Source: Aquimarina agarilytica ZC1
GTDB lineage: Bacteria; Bacteroidota; Bacteroidia; Flavobacteriales; Flavobacteriaceae
Reading direction: 5' to 3'
DNA length: 57,865 bases
Assembly: GCF_000255455.1 (NCBI RefSeq)
Contig: NZ_JH621265.1
Coordinates: 6,767-64,631, forward strand
Part shown: piece by piece, positions 33,981-42,554 of the stretch
Position numbering within the stretch: the first letter of the stretch is position 1
Layout: the number at the start of each line of letters is the position of its first letter
Program-made: the position numbers and the translations under genes
The notes under the pieces: generated by a model
Database searches by the model: none
Told to the model about the DNA's origin: nothing
Seen by the model: the letters and a program-made list of their open reading frames with translations, nothing else

Positions 33981-36407
33981 TTAGCGTAATTCGGCACCAA
34001 GTTCTTTTTCAAAACTTTGCTGTAGCTTATTCATTATTTTATCAATTTGTTTATCGGTAAGTGTTTTGTTTTTATCGTGTAATTTAAAGCTTACTGCATA
34101 TGATTTTTTTCCTTCGGGAAGGTTTTTACCTTGGTATACATCAAAAAGGCTCACCTCTTTAAGTAATTTCTTTTCTTGTTTTAAAGCTAAATCATGAATT
34201 TGCTTGTAGGTAATGGTGTCATTAAGTAATAACGCAAAATCCCTACGTGCAGCCTGAAATTTAGAAATTTCACTTACTTTAATGTTTTTACTTTTAAGGT
34301 TGCCAATTATTGTACCCCAATTAAAGTCAGCAAATAAAACAGGTTGCGATACACTAAAAGATTTAGTTATTTTTGGGTTAACAACCCCTAAATCAACTAG
34401 TACATTGTTTCCTTGGTTTAAACTAATTCCTTCAGAAAATACCGAAGAGGTTGTTGGAACTGTCTGTAAATTTTGAACACCCATACGTTCAAAAATACGT
34501 TCGACAATAGCTTTTAAGAAAAAGAAACTACTCTTTTGTTGTGGGCTTAACCAGCTTTCATCATGTTGGTTACCTGTTACAAACAAACTTAAATGTTTGT
34601 TTTCAATATTTTCTTCCGCTGCTTTATGATAAGTTTTTCCAAATTCAAAAAGTTTTAGGTCGGCGTTTTTTCGGTTAATATTATAGCTAATAGCTTCTAA
34701 ACCAGAAAAAAGTAATGATTGTCTCATTACCGAAAGGTCTGCGCTTAATGGGTTTAAGATGTTGACATTTTCGGTTTCATTCAATTCACTAACCAACTCA
34801 ATATATTTAGGAGTAGTCAATGAGTTGGCCATAATTTCGGAAAAACCTTGTCCTACTAATTGTTCGGCAATTGTATTTTGAACTTTATAGTCTTCAATTT
34901 TGTTTACACCGGCTATGGATGCATTTAATTTAGTAGTAAAGCCAATATTATTGTAGCCGTATACACGTAAAATTTCTTCAATAACATCAGCTTCACGCTG
35001 TACGTCATTACGGTAAGCAGGTATGGTTAAACCTAGACCAGCTTCGGTTACATTGTTAATTTTTATATCAAGTGAGGATAATATACTTTTTATAGTCTCC
35101 TTAGGAATTTCTTCTCCAATAAGTTTTGCAGTATTCTCAAAAGATAGGAATACCTGAAAATCTTCAATTTTTTTAGGATATAAATCCGTGATATCACTTG
35201 TAATTGAGCCACCGGCTAATTCTTGTATTAATAAGGTAGCACGTTTTAAAGCATATTCTGTTGTATTTGGATCAATACCACGTTCAAAACGGAAGGAAGC
35301 ATCGGTGTTTAAACCATGTCTTTTAGCCGTTTTACGAATACTTACAGGATTAAAATAAGCACTTTCTAGGAATAATTGTGTAGTGGTTTCATTCACACCA
35401 GAATTTGCACCTCCAAGAACACCAGCTATACATATAGGGGTGTCACCATCACAAATCATTAAGTCTTCTGCGCTAAGCTTACGTTCAACAGCATCAAGAG
35501 TGGTGAATTTAGTTCCCTCAGCTAAGGTTTTAACATTAATTTTCCCGGTCGAAATTGTAGCCGCATCAAAAGCATGTAGGGGCTGACCTAGTTCATGCAT
35601 TACATAATTTGTAATGTCGACAATATTATTTTTTGGAGTTAGTCCAATGGATTGTAATCGATTTTTTAACCATTCGGGTGATTCTTTTACTTCTACACCA
35701 GTAATAGATACTCCACAATACCTAGGTGCAAGTTCATGTTTTTGAACTTTAATATCAATTTTGTGTAATCGATTTTCAATATTAAAGCTACTTACCGAAG
35801 GGCTAATAAGTTCTAAAGTAATTCCCTTTTGTTGTAATCCAGCTTTTAAATCACGAGCAGTTCCCCAATGACTCATGGCATCTGCTCGGTTTGGCGTTAA
35901 ACCAATTTCAAATACTTGGTCATTTTCAATTTCATATACTTCGGCTAAAGGAGTACCGGGTTTTAAATTCGAATCAAGAACAATAATACCATCATGACTT
36001 TGGCCAAGACCAAGTTCATCTTCGGCACAGATCATTCCAAAGCTTTCTTCGCCTCGTATTTTTCCTTTTTTTATGGTAAAAGTTTCTCCTTCGGCAGTAT
36101 ATAATTTAGTCCCAATGGTAGCTACAGCAACTTTTTGTCCTTTGGCTACATTAGGCGCACCACAAACAATTTGCACCGGCTGATCATTACCCAAATCAAC
36201 TTTAGTTACGCTAAGTTTGTCTGCATTTTCATGTTGTGTACATTCCAAAACATGGCCAACAACAATTCCATTTAGTCCACCTTTAATACTTTCAAAAGTA
36301 TCAATCCCTTCTACTTCAAGACCTAAATCGGTTAATAATTCTCCTGTTTTTTCAGCATCCCAATCAATTTTGATAAATTGTTTTAGCCAGTTATATGAAA
36401 TTTTCAT
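33981..36407 (-). CDS. pheT: Phenylalanine--tRNA ligase beta subunit
   Basis: 808-residue subunit of the PheRS heterotetramer that charges tRNA-Phe. In order: start MKISYNWLKQFIKIDW, EMAP-like tRNA-binding domain (GHVLECTQHENADKLSVTKVD), B3/B4 editing region (ISITGVEV-type stretch, NIVDITNYVMHELGQPLHAFD), B5 domain, catalytic-like core, and a C-terminal anticodon-binding FDX-ACB domain (SKFQAARRDFALLLND). The ATG at 36407 is chosen because a TTG at 36440 lies upstream of an exact -7 box. The alpha subunit gene is not in the window. Confidence 0.96.
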   Translation of the reverse strand: MKISYNWLKQFIKIDWDAEKTGELLTDLGLEVEGIDTFESIKGGLNGIVVGHVLECTQHENADKLSVTKVDLGNDQPVQIVCGAPNVAKGQKVAVATIGTKLYTAEGETFTIKKGKIRGEESFGMICAEDELGLGQSHDGIIVLDSNLKPGTPLAEVYEIENDQVFEIGLTPNRADAMSHWGTARDLKAGLQQKGITLELISPSVSSFNIENRLHKIDIKVQKHELAPRYCGVSITGVEVKESPEWLKNRLQSIGLTPKNNIVDITNYVMHELGQPLHAFDAATISTGKINVKTLAEGTKFTTLDAVERKLSAEDLMICDGDTPICIAGVLGGANSGVNETTTQLFLESAYFNPVSIRKTAKRHGLNTDASFRFERGIDPNTTEYALKRATLLIQELAGGSITSDITDLYPKKIEDFQVFLSFENTAKLIGEEIPKETIKSILSSLDIKINNVTEAGLGLTIPAYRNDVQREADVIEEILRVYGYNNIGFTTKLNASIAGVNKIEDYKVQNTIAEQLVGQGFSEIMANSLTTPKYIELVSELNETENVNILNPLSADLSVMRQSLLFSGLEAISYNINRKNADLKLFEFGKTYHKAAEENIENKHLSLFVTGNQHDESWLSPQQKSSFFFLKAIVERIFERMGVQNLQTVPTTSSVFSEGISLNQGNNVLVDLGVVNPKITKSFSVSQPVLFADFNWGTIIGNLKSKNIKVSEISKFQAARRDFALLLNDTITYKQIHDLALKQEKKLLKEVSLFDVYQGKNLPEGKKSYAVSFKLHDKNKTLTDKQIDKIMNKLQQSFEKELGAELR

Positions 36408-36428
36408 GTATACAATAATTATAGAGCG

Positions 36429-36436
36429 CAAATATA
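36429..36436 (-). promoter_or_regulatory. -7 box for pheT
   Basis: TATATTTG on the minus strand, exact match, 21 bases before the ATG at 36407, predicting a leader of about 15 bases. It rules out the longer frame beginning at 36440. Confidence 0.55.
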
Positions 36437-36538
36437 ACAAACACCGAACGAATATAATATTGTGAATTTAGTTGTTTCTATTTAAAAATATTACTTTATT
36501 TAAACTTAATGGGTTTAAAAATTAGCATATTTTTTATG

Positions 36539-36554
36539 GAGGTTTTTAAACCTC
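36539..36554 (+). promoter_or_regulatory. Operator-like palindrome in pta promoter
   Basis: GAGGTTT-TT-AAACCTC, a perfect 7-bp inverted repeat ending 15 bases before the -7 box of pta, where the -33 element should be. Confidence 0.4.
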
Positions 36555-36569
36555 TGAAAGCATAATATG

Positions 36570-36577
36570 TATCTTTG
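36570..36577 (+). promoter_or_regulatory. -7 box for pta-ackA
   Basis: TATCTTTG, exact TAnnTTTG match, 17 bases before the pta ATG, giving a leader of about 11 bases. Confidence 0.55.
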
Positions 36578-36594
36578 AGCATAATTTTAAAAAA

Positions 36595-38688
36595 ATGGGG
36601 AAAGGACTTTACATTGCTACAAGTGAGCGACATAGTGGAAAATCAATAGTAACCTTGGGGTTAATGAGAACCTTTTTAGGAAGAACTCCAAGAGTGGGTT
36701 ATTTTAGACCTATAATTGATGATAGTGTTGAAAATCATGTTGATAATCACATCCAAACTGTAGTATCTCATTTTGATTTAGATATCGCTATTGAAGATAC
36801 TTATGCTTATAAACGTTCCGAAGTATTAGAAAAATATAATGAAGGGAAAGAAGGAGAGGTATTTGATCTGATTATTGAAAAATACCGAAAGTTACAAGAT
36901 CATTATGATGTAGTTATTGTAGAAGGAACAGATTTTTCGGATACTGGAAGTATTATTGAGTTTGATATTAATGTTCTTATTTGTAAAAATTTAGGCATTC
37001 CTGCAATAATAGTAGCTAGTGGAGCACATAAAAAAGTGTCTGAAACCGTTGGGAATTTAAAACTAGCTTGTGATACTTTTAAAGTAAAAAATGTAAAGGT
37101 ACTAGGCGTAATAGCGAATAAAGTTCCCGAAGATTTAATACAGGATATTACTGATAAATTAAATCAACGGATGTCGCCTGAAATTGATCAAATTGTTATC
37201 CCAGTCATCAAATCATTAGTTGATCCTACCATAAAAGAAGTAGTTGATCATTTAAAAGGTAAAGTCTTATTTGGTGAAGAATTTTTAAATAACCAAGCAG
37301 GTAGTTTTGGAGTGGGAGCTATGCAACTACATAATTACTTAACCCATTTTAAAGAGAACAGTTTAGTAATTACTCCGGGGGATCGCGCCGATATTATTTT
37401 AGGAGCATTACAAGCTAGTGTTTCGAGTAATTATCCAAAAATATCTGGAATTATTTTAACAGGAGGAATTATACCAGAAGAAAGTATTTTAAAACTCATT
37501 GAAGGTTTAAAACTTTCTTTACCTATTATTTCTGTTAAAGAAGGTACTTTTGAAGTAACCAATAAAGTTGGTAATATTAAATCGGGTATTTATGCCGATA
37601 ATACTCAAAAAATTATAACATCAATAGCTACTTTTGAAAAATTTGTAAATATAGATAGCTTAGCCGATAAGCTAATTACTTTTGAAAGTACCGTAGTTAC
37701 TCCTCGAATGTTTCAATACAATTTATTGAAGCGTGCGCAAACGCAAAGAAAGCGAATCGTATTACCAGAGGGGTATGATGAAAGGATTATTAGAGCCACT
37801 TCAAGGCTTTTGGCTTCGGGAGTTGTGGATGTGATTCTATTAGGGAATGAAGTAAAAATTAAAAATAAAGCAGTAAAATTAGGAGTTCCTTTTGATTTAA
37901 AAAGAATGACTATTATTGATCCTGTGAATTCCCCTCATTTTGATGATTATGTACAAACGTTGTATGAGTTGCGTAAGCACAAAAATGTGAATATGGATAT
38001 GGCCCGTGATTTAATGGCGGATGTATCTTATTTTGGAACTATGATGATTTATAAAGGTCATGCAGATGGAATGGTTTCAGGGGCAGTAAACACCACGCAG
38101 CATACCATTAGACCGGCCTTACAATTTATAAAAACTAAACCTACAGCATCTGTGGTATCTTCGGTGTTTTTTATGTGTTTAGAAGGTAGGGTATCCATTT
38201 TTGGTGACTGTGCCATTAACCCAAATCCAAATGCAGCTCAATTAGCAGAAATTGCTATAGCCTCTGCCGATACGGCAGTCAATTTTGGTATTGAAGCTAA
38301 GATAGCTATGTTGTCTTATTCATCGGGGGATTCTGGTAAAGGAGTGGATGTGGATAAAGTACGTGAAGCCACAAAAATTGTCAAAGAAAAACGTACCGAT
38401 TTAAAAATCGAAGGACCGATACAGTATGATGCTGCAGTTGATTATGCAGTAGGAAAAAGTAAATTGCCGAACTCTGAGGTAGCGGGGCAGGCAAGTGTAT
38501 TAATTTTTCCAGATTTAAATACAGGGAATAATACTTATAAAGCGGTACAGAGAGAAACAGGAGCTTTGGCAATAGGCCCAATGCTTCAAGGTTTAAATAA
38601 ACCTGTTAATGATTTGAGTAGAGGCTGCACGGTTGCTGATATTTACAATACGGTAATTATCACAGCGATACAAGCTCAAGATTTTTAA
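36595..38688 (+). CDS. pta: Phosphate acetyltransferase
   Basis: 697-residue long-form Pta, converting acetyl-CoA and phosphate to acetyl phosphate. The N-terminal P-loop-like domain opens LYIATSERHSGKSIVTLGLM, a DRTGG-type regulatory domain follows (about 215-325, VITPGDRADIILGALQA), and the catalytic PTA domain begins near 375 (KRIVLPEGYDERIIRAT) and carries HADGMVSGAVNTTQHTIRPA and SYSSGDSGKG. ackA follows 83 bases later, so acetate formation or uptake is one unit. The strong -7 box and palindrome upstream suggest regulated expression. Confidence 0.95.
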   Translation: MGKGLYIATSERHSGKSIVTLGLMRTFLGRTPRVGYFRPIIDDSVENHVDNHIQTVVSHFDLDIAIEDTYAYKRSEVLEKYNEGKEGEVFDLIIEKYRKLQDHYDVVIVEGTDFSDTGSIIEFDINVLICKNLGIPAIIVASGAHKKVSETVGNLKLACDTFKVKNVKVLGVIANKVPEDLIQDITDKLNQRMSPEIDQIVIPVIKSLVDPTIKEVVDHLKGKVLFGEEFLNNQAGSFGVGAMQLHNYLTHFKENSLVITPGDRADIILGALQASVSSNYPKISGIILTGGIIPEESILKLIEGLKLSLPIISVKEGTFEVTNKVGNIKSGIYADNTQKIITSIATFEKFVNIDSLADKLITFESTVVTPRMFQYNLLKRAQTQRKRIVLPEGYDERIIRATSRLLASGVVDVILLGNEVKIKNKAVKLGVPFDLKRMTIIDPVNSPHFDDYVQTLYELRKHKNVNMDMARDLMADVSYFGTMMIYKGHADGMVSGAVNTTQHTIRPALQFIKTKPTASVVSSVFFMCLEGRVSIFGDCAINPNPNAAQLAEIAIASADTAVNFGIEAKIAMLSYSSGDSGKGVDVDKVREATKIVKEKRTDLKIEGPIQYDAAVDYAVGKSKLPNSEVAGQASVLIFPDLNTGNNTYKAVQRETGALAIGPMLQGLNKPVNDLSRGCTVADIYNTVIITAIQAQDF

Positions 38689-38771
38689 GTTCAGTTATAA
38701 AGGTAGACTTAGGTAAAAAATAGAAAAAATAAACTTCAACAAAATCATCCATTTTAAAAGTTAAAAATAAT

Positions 38772-39959
38772 ATGCAAGTACTGGTTATTAATTCTGGGAG
38801 TTCGTCGATAAAATTTCAAGTAATTCAAATGCCATCGAGTAATGTAGTTTGTTCTGGTTTGGTTGAACGAATTGGGTTAGATAATGCTAGAATAGTTTAT
38901 AAAGTAGCTGAAAAAAAACATGAAAAAACAACTGGAATACCAAATCATAAAGTTGGTTTAGAGTTAATTGCAAATTACTTATTAGATTCAGAAATTGGAG
39001 TAATTTCAAGTACTAGTGATATAAAAGCAGTTGGACATAGGGTAGTTCATGGAGGGAGTAAGTTTTCGAAAACCGTAGAGGTGAATGATCAAGTAAAGCA
39101 GGAAATTAAAGAATTATTTGATTTGGCTCCCTTGCATAATCCAGCAAATTTGGAGGGGATACTTGTCGCTGAAGAAATTTTTAAAACGGCAAAACAAGTA
39201 GCCGTTTTTGATACCGCTTTTCATCAAACCATACCTGTTGAGGCTTATAAATATGCAATTCCTAATGAGTTTTTAAAAGATCATAAAATTCGTTTGTATG
39301 GTTTTCACGGAACAAGTCATAAGTATGTAACTGAGCAAGCTCGTGCTTATTTAGGAGCAGAAAATTCAAAAAGGATCATAAGTATCCATTTAGGGAATGG
39401 ATGTAGTATGACAGCTGTAAAAGAAGGTAAGAGTATTGATCATTCGTTAGGTTTTGCACCTATGAACGGGTTAATTATGGGAACCCGCTGTGGGGATATT
39501 GATCCATCGGTGGTTTTTTATTTAATAAAGAGTTTAGGGTATTCCTTAGAAGAGGCTAATGATTTGTTAAATAAAAAGAGTGGAATGTATGGTTTAACAG
39601 GCTATAGTGACAATAGAGATATTCAAGCAGCGGCAAACAGTGGTGATAAATCAAGTCAGGAAGCTTTGTTGATGAATGCCTATCGTATTAAAAAGTTTAT
39701 TGGAGCCTATGTAAGTGCTTTAAATGGAGTAGATGCTATAATTTTTACTGCTGGAATTGGGGAGAACTCTTCGGAAACCAGAAGTACCGCTTGTGAATCC
39801 ATGGACTTTTTTGGGATCAAATTAGACGAAACAAAAAACGCGATTCGTTCCGATGAAATTAGAGAAATACAAGCGGCAGATTCAAGAGTTAAAATATTAG
39901 TTATACCAACAAATGAAGAAGCCGAAATAGCAAAACAAGCTTTTGAATTGCTTAGTTAA
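38772..39959 (+). CDS. ackA: Acetate kinase
   Basis: 395 residues; transfers phosphate between acetyl phosphate and ADP. N-terminal signature VLVINSGSSSIKFQVI, second signature RVVHGGSKF, HGTSHKYV, catalytic and nucleotide-binding segments IISIHLGNGCSMTAV and FTAGIGENSSETR. All ASKHA-fold motifs are intact. Partner of pta; no separate promoter was seen in the 83-base gap. A terminator follows 28 bases after the stop. Confidence 0.97.
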   Translation: MQVLVINSGSSSIKFQVIQMPSSNVVCSGLVERIGLDNARIVYKVAEKKHEKTTGIPNHKVGLELIANYLLDSEIGVISSTSDIKAVGHRVVHGGSKFSKTVEVNDQVKQEIKELFDLAPLHNPANLEGILVAEEIFKTAKQVAVFDTAFHQTIPVEAYKYAIPNEFLKDHKIRLYGFHGTSHKYVTEQARAYLGAENSKRIISIHLGNGCSMTAVKEGKSIDHSLGFAPMNGLIMGTRCGDIDPSVVFYLIKSLGYSLEEANDLLNKKSGMYGLTGYSDNRDIQAAANSGDKSSQEALLMNAYRIKKFIGAYVSALNGVDAIIFTAGIGENSSETRSTACESMDFFGIKLDETKNAIRSDEIREIQAADSRVKILVIPTNEEAEIAKQAFELLS

Positions 39960-39987
39960 TGTTTTTTTTATTTGAAAGTAAGTATAT

Positions 39988-40017
39988 AAAGGTTACCTCA
40001 TAGGGTAGCCTTTTTTT
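39988..40017 (+). terminator. Terminator of pta-ackA
   Basis: AAGGTTACC ... GGTAGCCTT with one G-U pair, 6-base loop and a run of seven T. Confidence 0.85.
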
Positions 40018-40028
40018 GTAAAAAGTTG

Positions 40029-40046
40029 TACGATTTGTAAATCGTA
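40029..40046. repeat. Perfect palindrome in gap after ackA
   Basis: TACGATTT-GT-AAATCGTA, 8-bp perfect arms and no U tract. The rest of the 40047-40465 gap is AT-rich with nothing else I can name. Confidence 0.4.
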
Positions 40047-40465
40047 GTATTCTACTTAAGTATTTTGGAAGTAAAAATAAATGGGGGAAATCGCTATTTA
40101 TTGTTTTTATGTAAGTAATGTAGGTTTTGTGTGTTATTTGTAAGAATTAAACATTGTTAAACGATTAAAGGCACTTAATTTCGTTAATTGAATTTATTCG
40201 TTGTGTATAATATTATTCTTATCGTTAAACAAAATCATACATATAAATCATTTTAATGTCTTTTAAACGAATTTTTATGCATTTAAAAGGTTAGTGACAT
40301 TATTTTTATAGTTTTTTACTAACTTAAAGTATTGTTAATCAGATGCTTTGTATTTTTGAATTAAGATTTTAATGTGGGTTTTTAGTGTTGTAATCTAAAA
40401 AATAAGTTAAAAAACTGACATTTAATCGATTAAATGCAAGAAAATTAGGACTATATGCGTTTTTA

Positions 40466-40498
40466 TTTGGTTTTAACCTATTTGTTTTCTTACTTTTG
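40466..40498 (+). promoter_or_regulatory. Promoter of first PilJ-like gene
   Basis: TTTG (40466-40469), 21 bases, TACTTTTG (40491-40498): a full -33/-7 match, 36 bases before the ATG. The -7 element sits within TTTCTTACTTTTG, which recurs upstream of the second copy. Confidence 0.6.
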
Positions 40499-40534
40499 AA
40501 TTATCTAATTTAAATGACCCAAATCTAAACTAAA

Positions 40535-41359
40535 ATGAAAACTATTTTAAATGTACTGTTAGTTAGTCTCTTATTTAGTATGAACACATTTTCTCAAAAC
40601 GCAGACTTTGGGAATATGAGTTATAAGGAAGCTATTGCACTTTCTGAAAAACAGATGGTGCTTACACAGCAAATTGCTAAGGCGAGGATGTTACAAATTG
40701 CAGAAATGCCTGAAGCGGTTTATAAAAAAGAGCTTGAAAATACAATAAAACTATTTGATAAAAATTTCAGGAAATTACAATTCAATTCTAAAGAACTAAG
40801 TTTAAATGTTAAAACTGCTTTGGGAGAACAAAGTTTATCTTGGTTTCGTTATAAAAAATTATTGAGCCAACCAAAAATGGATGCTAACCTGCTCCTAAAA
40901 AAATCTAAGTCTTTATTAGAAATAAGTGAAAAGGTATTGGTTGTGATAAAAAATGATGCAGAAAGAAAAAAGCAGTTGACTTATTTTAGAAAGAAGGATA
41001 AAGTGAAAGCAAAAGCAAATAGTTTTATTGAAAATCAAAAAATGAGATTACAACAAATGTGTTTGTATTATGCAGCAAGCAAAGTGGTTGGAAAAAAGGA
41101 TGAAGATGGTATAATTTCAAAAACTTACTTGGAATTATATGACGAGTTAATAGGAGCCACATCTGGTTTAGAAGGAAGTGAATTAAACACATCGGAAGTA
41201 TACAATACCTTGGCAGATATTAAACAGTCGATAGATAATTTATATAAGAAAAGAAAAAACTTTATTGGTGCCAAAGTGCCTTTAGAAAAAGTAATTTCAA
41301 CAACAGAAAATTTAGAGTCTTTACTAAGTGAAGTTACAGAACATTATAGTTTGCTGTAA
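40535..41359 (+). CDS. Secreted protein with two degenerate PilJ-like sensor motifs (copy 1)
   Basis: 274 residues with a signal peptide ending FSQNADFG; otherwise helical and charged. It is paralogous to the next gene (shared SYxxAIxLSxKQ start, SELNTSE, KKNF and YSLL end). In copy 2 the PilJ-type motif GKQRMLSQ occurs twice; here the matching sites read EKQMVLTQQIAKARM (about 32-46) and NQKMRLQQMCLYYAA (about 167-181), so the helices are kept but the ligand motif is altered. PilJ-type domains are periplasmic four-helix sensor modules; no membrane anchor or signalling domain is attached here. Probably an exported binding protein; ligand unknown. Confidence 0.7.
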   Translation: MKTILNVLLVSLLFSMNTFSQNADFGNMSYKEAIALSEKQMVLTQQIAKARMLQIAEMPEAVYKKELENTIKLFDKNFRKLQFNSKELSLNVKTALGEQSLSWFRYKKLLSQPKMDANLLLKKSKSLLEISEKVLVVIKNDAERKKQLTYFRKKDKVKAKANSFIENQKMRLQQMCLYYAASKVVGKKDEDGIISKTYLELYDELIGATSGLEGSELNTSEVYNTLADIKQSIDNLYKKRKNFIGAKVPLEKVISTTENLESLLSEVTEHYSLL

Positions 41360-41424
41360 AAATAATCTCAATACCTACGTTTGATTTAGTACTTTTTATA
41401 TATACTTTTTTGTCCCCAATTTTA

Positions 41425-41466
41425 AAAGTCTCGTTATTAATTATCGAATATCGAGGCTTTTTTTAT
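41425..41466 (+). terminator. Terminator between PilJ-like copies
   Basis: AAGTCTCG ... CGAGGCTTTTTTT (one G-U pair), 18-base loop, T run, 68 bases after copy 1, so the two copies are separately transcribed. Confidence 0.75.
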
Positions 41467-41600
41467 TTTGTCATTTTATTTTGTCACTTTATGTTATTTT
41501 TAATGGGATTCTAAATTGATAAAAATAGGGGTTGATTTATTATAAAACACTAATTATTAAGTGTTTGTATTTGTTTTTGCAGTGATTGTAATTTTAATTT

Positions 41601-41618
41601 CTTACTTTTAAAAGTAAG
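41601..41618 (+). promoter_or_regulatory. Palindromic promoter element of second PilJ-like gene
   Basis: CTTACTTTTAAAAGTAAG is a perfect 18-bp palindrome containing TACTTTTA (near -7 match), with TTTG 23 bases upstream (41576-41579). It shares TTTCTTACTTTT with the promoter of copy 1. Confidence 0.45.
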
Positions 41619-41644
41619 AAAAAACAACAATAAAAATAGAGGAT

Positions 41645-42472
41645 ATGAAGTGCATAAAAATTGTTATGGGGTTATTTTTTTATTTAGCCTTTTATTTTTC
41701 AAATGGACAAAATACGACTTATGGAACTATAAGTTATGAGAAAGCGATTAACCTTTCGGGAAAACAACGAATGCTTTCACAAAAAATAGCTAAAGTAAGA
41801 ATGCTAAAGTCTATTGGAGAAGCAACAAATGAGCTTTCGAATGAATTTGTGGCTAGTATGAAACTTTTTGAACGAAATTTAAAAATATTAGAAAGTAATT
41901 CAAGAGAACAAAGTTCAAAGGTAAAGGCTTTAATTAGACAACAAAATGCGGATTGGGTGCAATACAAAGATTTAGTTAGTAAGTCACAGATAGACGTAGA
42001 AAAATTACTTAGTAAATCCGAGGCTTTGTTGAGTAAGTGTCATTCATTGGTATTGGCTATTGAAGAAGATTCAAAATTTAACAAGCAGTTAAATTTTGAA
42101 AGTAATGGTGAGCAATTAAAAATTGAAACTATTAACAAAGCAGGGAAACAACGTATGCTTTCGCAAAAAATGTGTTTATACTATGCGGCTTGTAAATTTT
42201 TTAAAAAAGGAGAAAAATCAAAAATAGCTTGTAACCGTTATGTTGCTGTATATAATCAAATTAATACAGCGATAAATGATTTGTTAGTAAGTGAATTAAA
42301 TACTTCGGAAATTGATCAAAATATAGCTTTAGCTATGAGTGCTATTGAAAGTATTGAAACAAACAAGAAAAATTTTACAGATAATAAAATGCCGGTACAA
42401 AAAATGATTTCGATAAGTAGTAGTTTGCTATCTATTTTTAATAAAATAACTAGTCAATACAGTTTGCTTTAA
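41645..42472 (+). CDS. Secreted protein with two PilJ-like sensor motifs (copy 2)
   Basis: 275 residues. Signal peptide ends near YFSNGQNTT. Two intact PilJ-type motifs: NLSGKQRMLSQKIAKVRML (about 36-54) and NKAGKQRMLSQKMCLYYAA (about 165-183), each starting a helical bundle. In PilJ/NIT-type sensors these residues form a small-ligand pocket in periplasmic domains of chemoreceptors and kinases; here the tandem domain stands alone as an exported protein. It is paralogous to the upstream gene but keeps the canonical motif. Ends against a large convergent hairpin. Confidence 0.75.
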   Translation: MKCIKIVMGLFFYLAFYFSNGQNTTYGTISYEKAINLSGKQRMLSQKIAKVRMLKSIGEATNELSNEFVASMKLFERNLKILESNSREQSSKVKALIRQQNADWVQYKDLVSKSQIDVEKLLSKSEALLSKCHSLVLAIEEDSKFNKQLNFESNGEQLKIETINKAGKQRMLSQKMCLYYAACKFFKKGEKSKIACNRYVAVYNQINTAINDLLVSELNTSEIDQNIALAMSAIESIETNKKNFTDNKMPVQKMISISSSLLSIFNKITSQYSLL

Positions 42473-42483
42473 AAGAATTATTT

Positions 42484-42544
42484 AATCAGTACTTAATTAT
42501 AGTAATCTAAATTAGATAATGCATATTATAATTAAGTACTGATT
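42484..42544. terminator. Long convergent hairpin between PilJ-like and OmpA genes
   Basis: Perfect 18-bp arms AATCAGTACTTAATTATA and its complement, with a 25-base loop, filling the 82-base gap between convergent genes. T-rich on one side only, but well placed as a shared terminator. Confidence 0.7.
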
Positions 42545-42554
42545 TATTGGGTTT

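Noticed and set aside
36408..36440. Longer PheT start from a TTG at 36440
   Set aside because: An exact -7 promoter box lies between it and the conserved MKISYNWL start.
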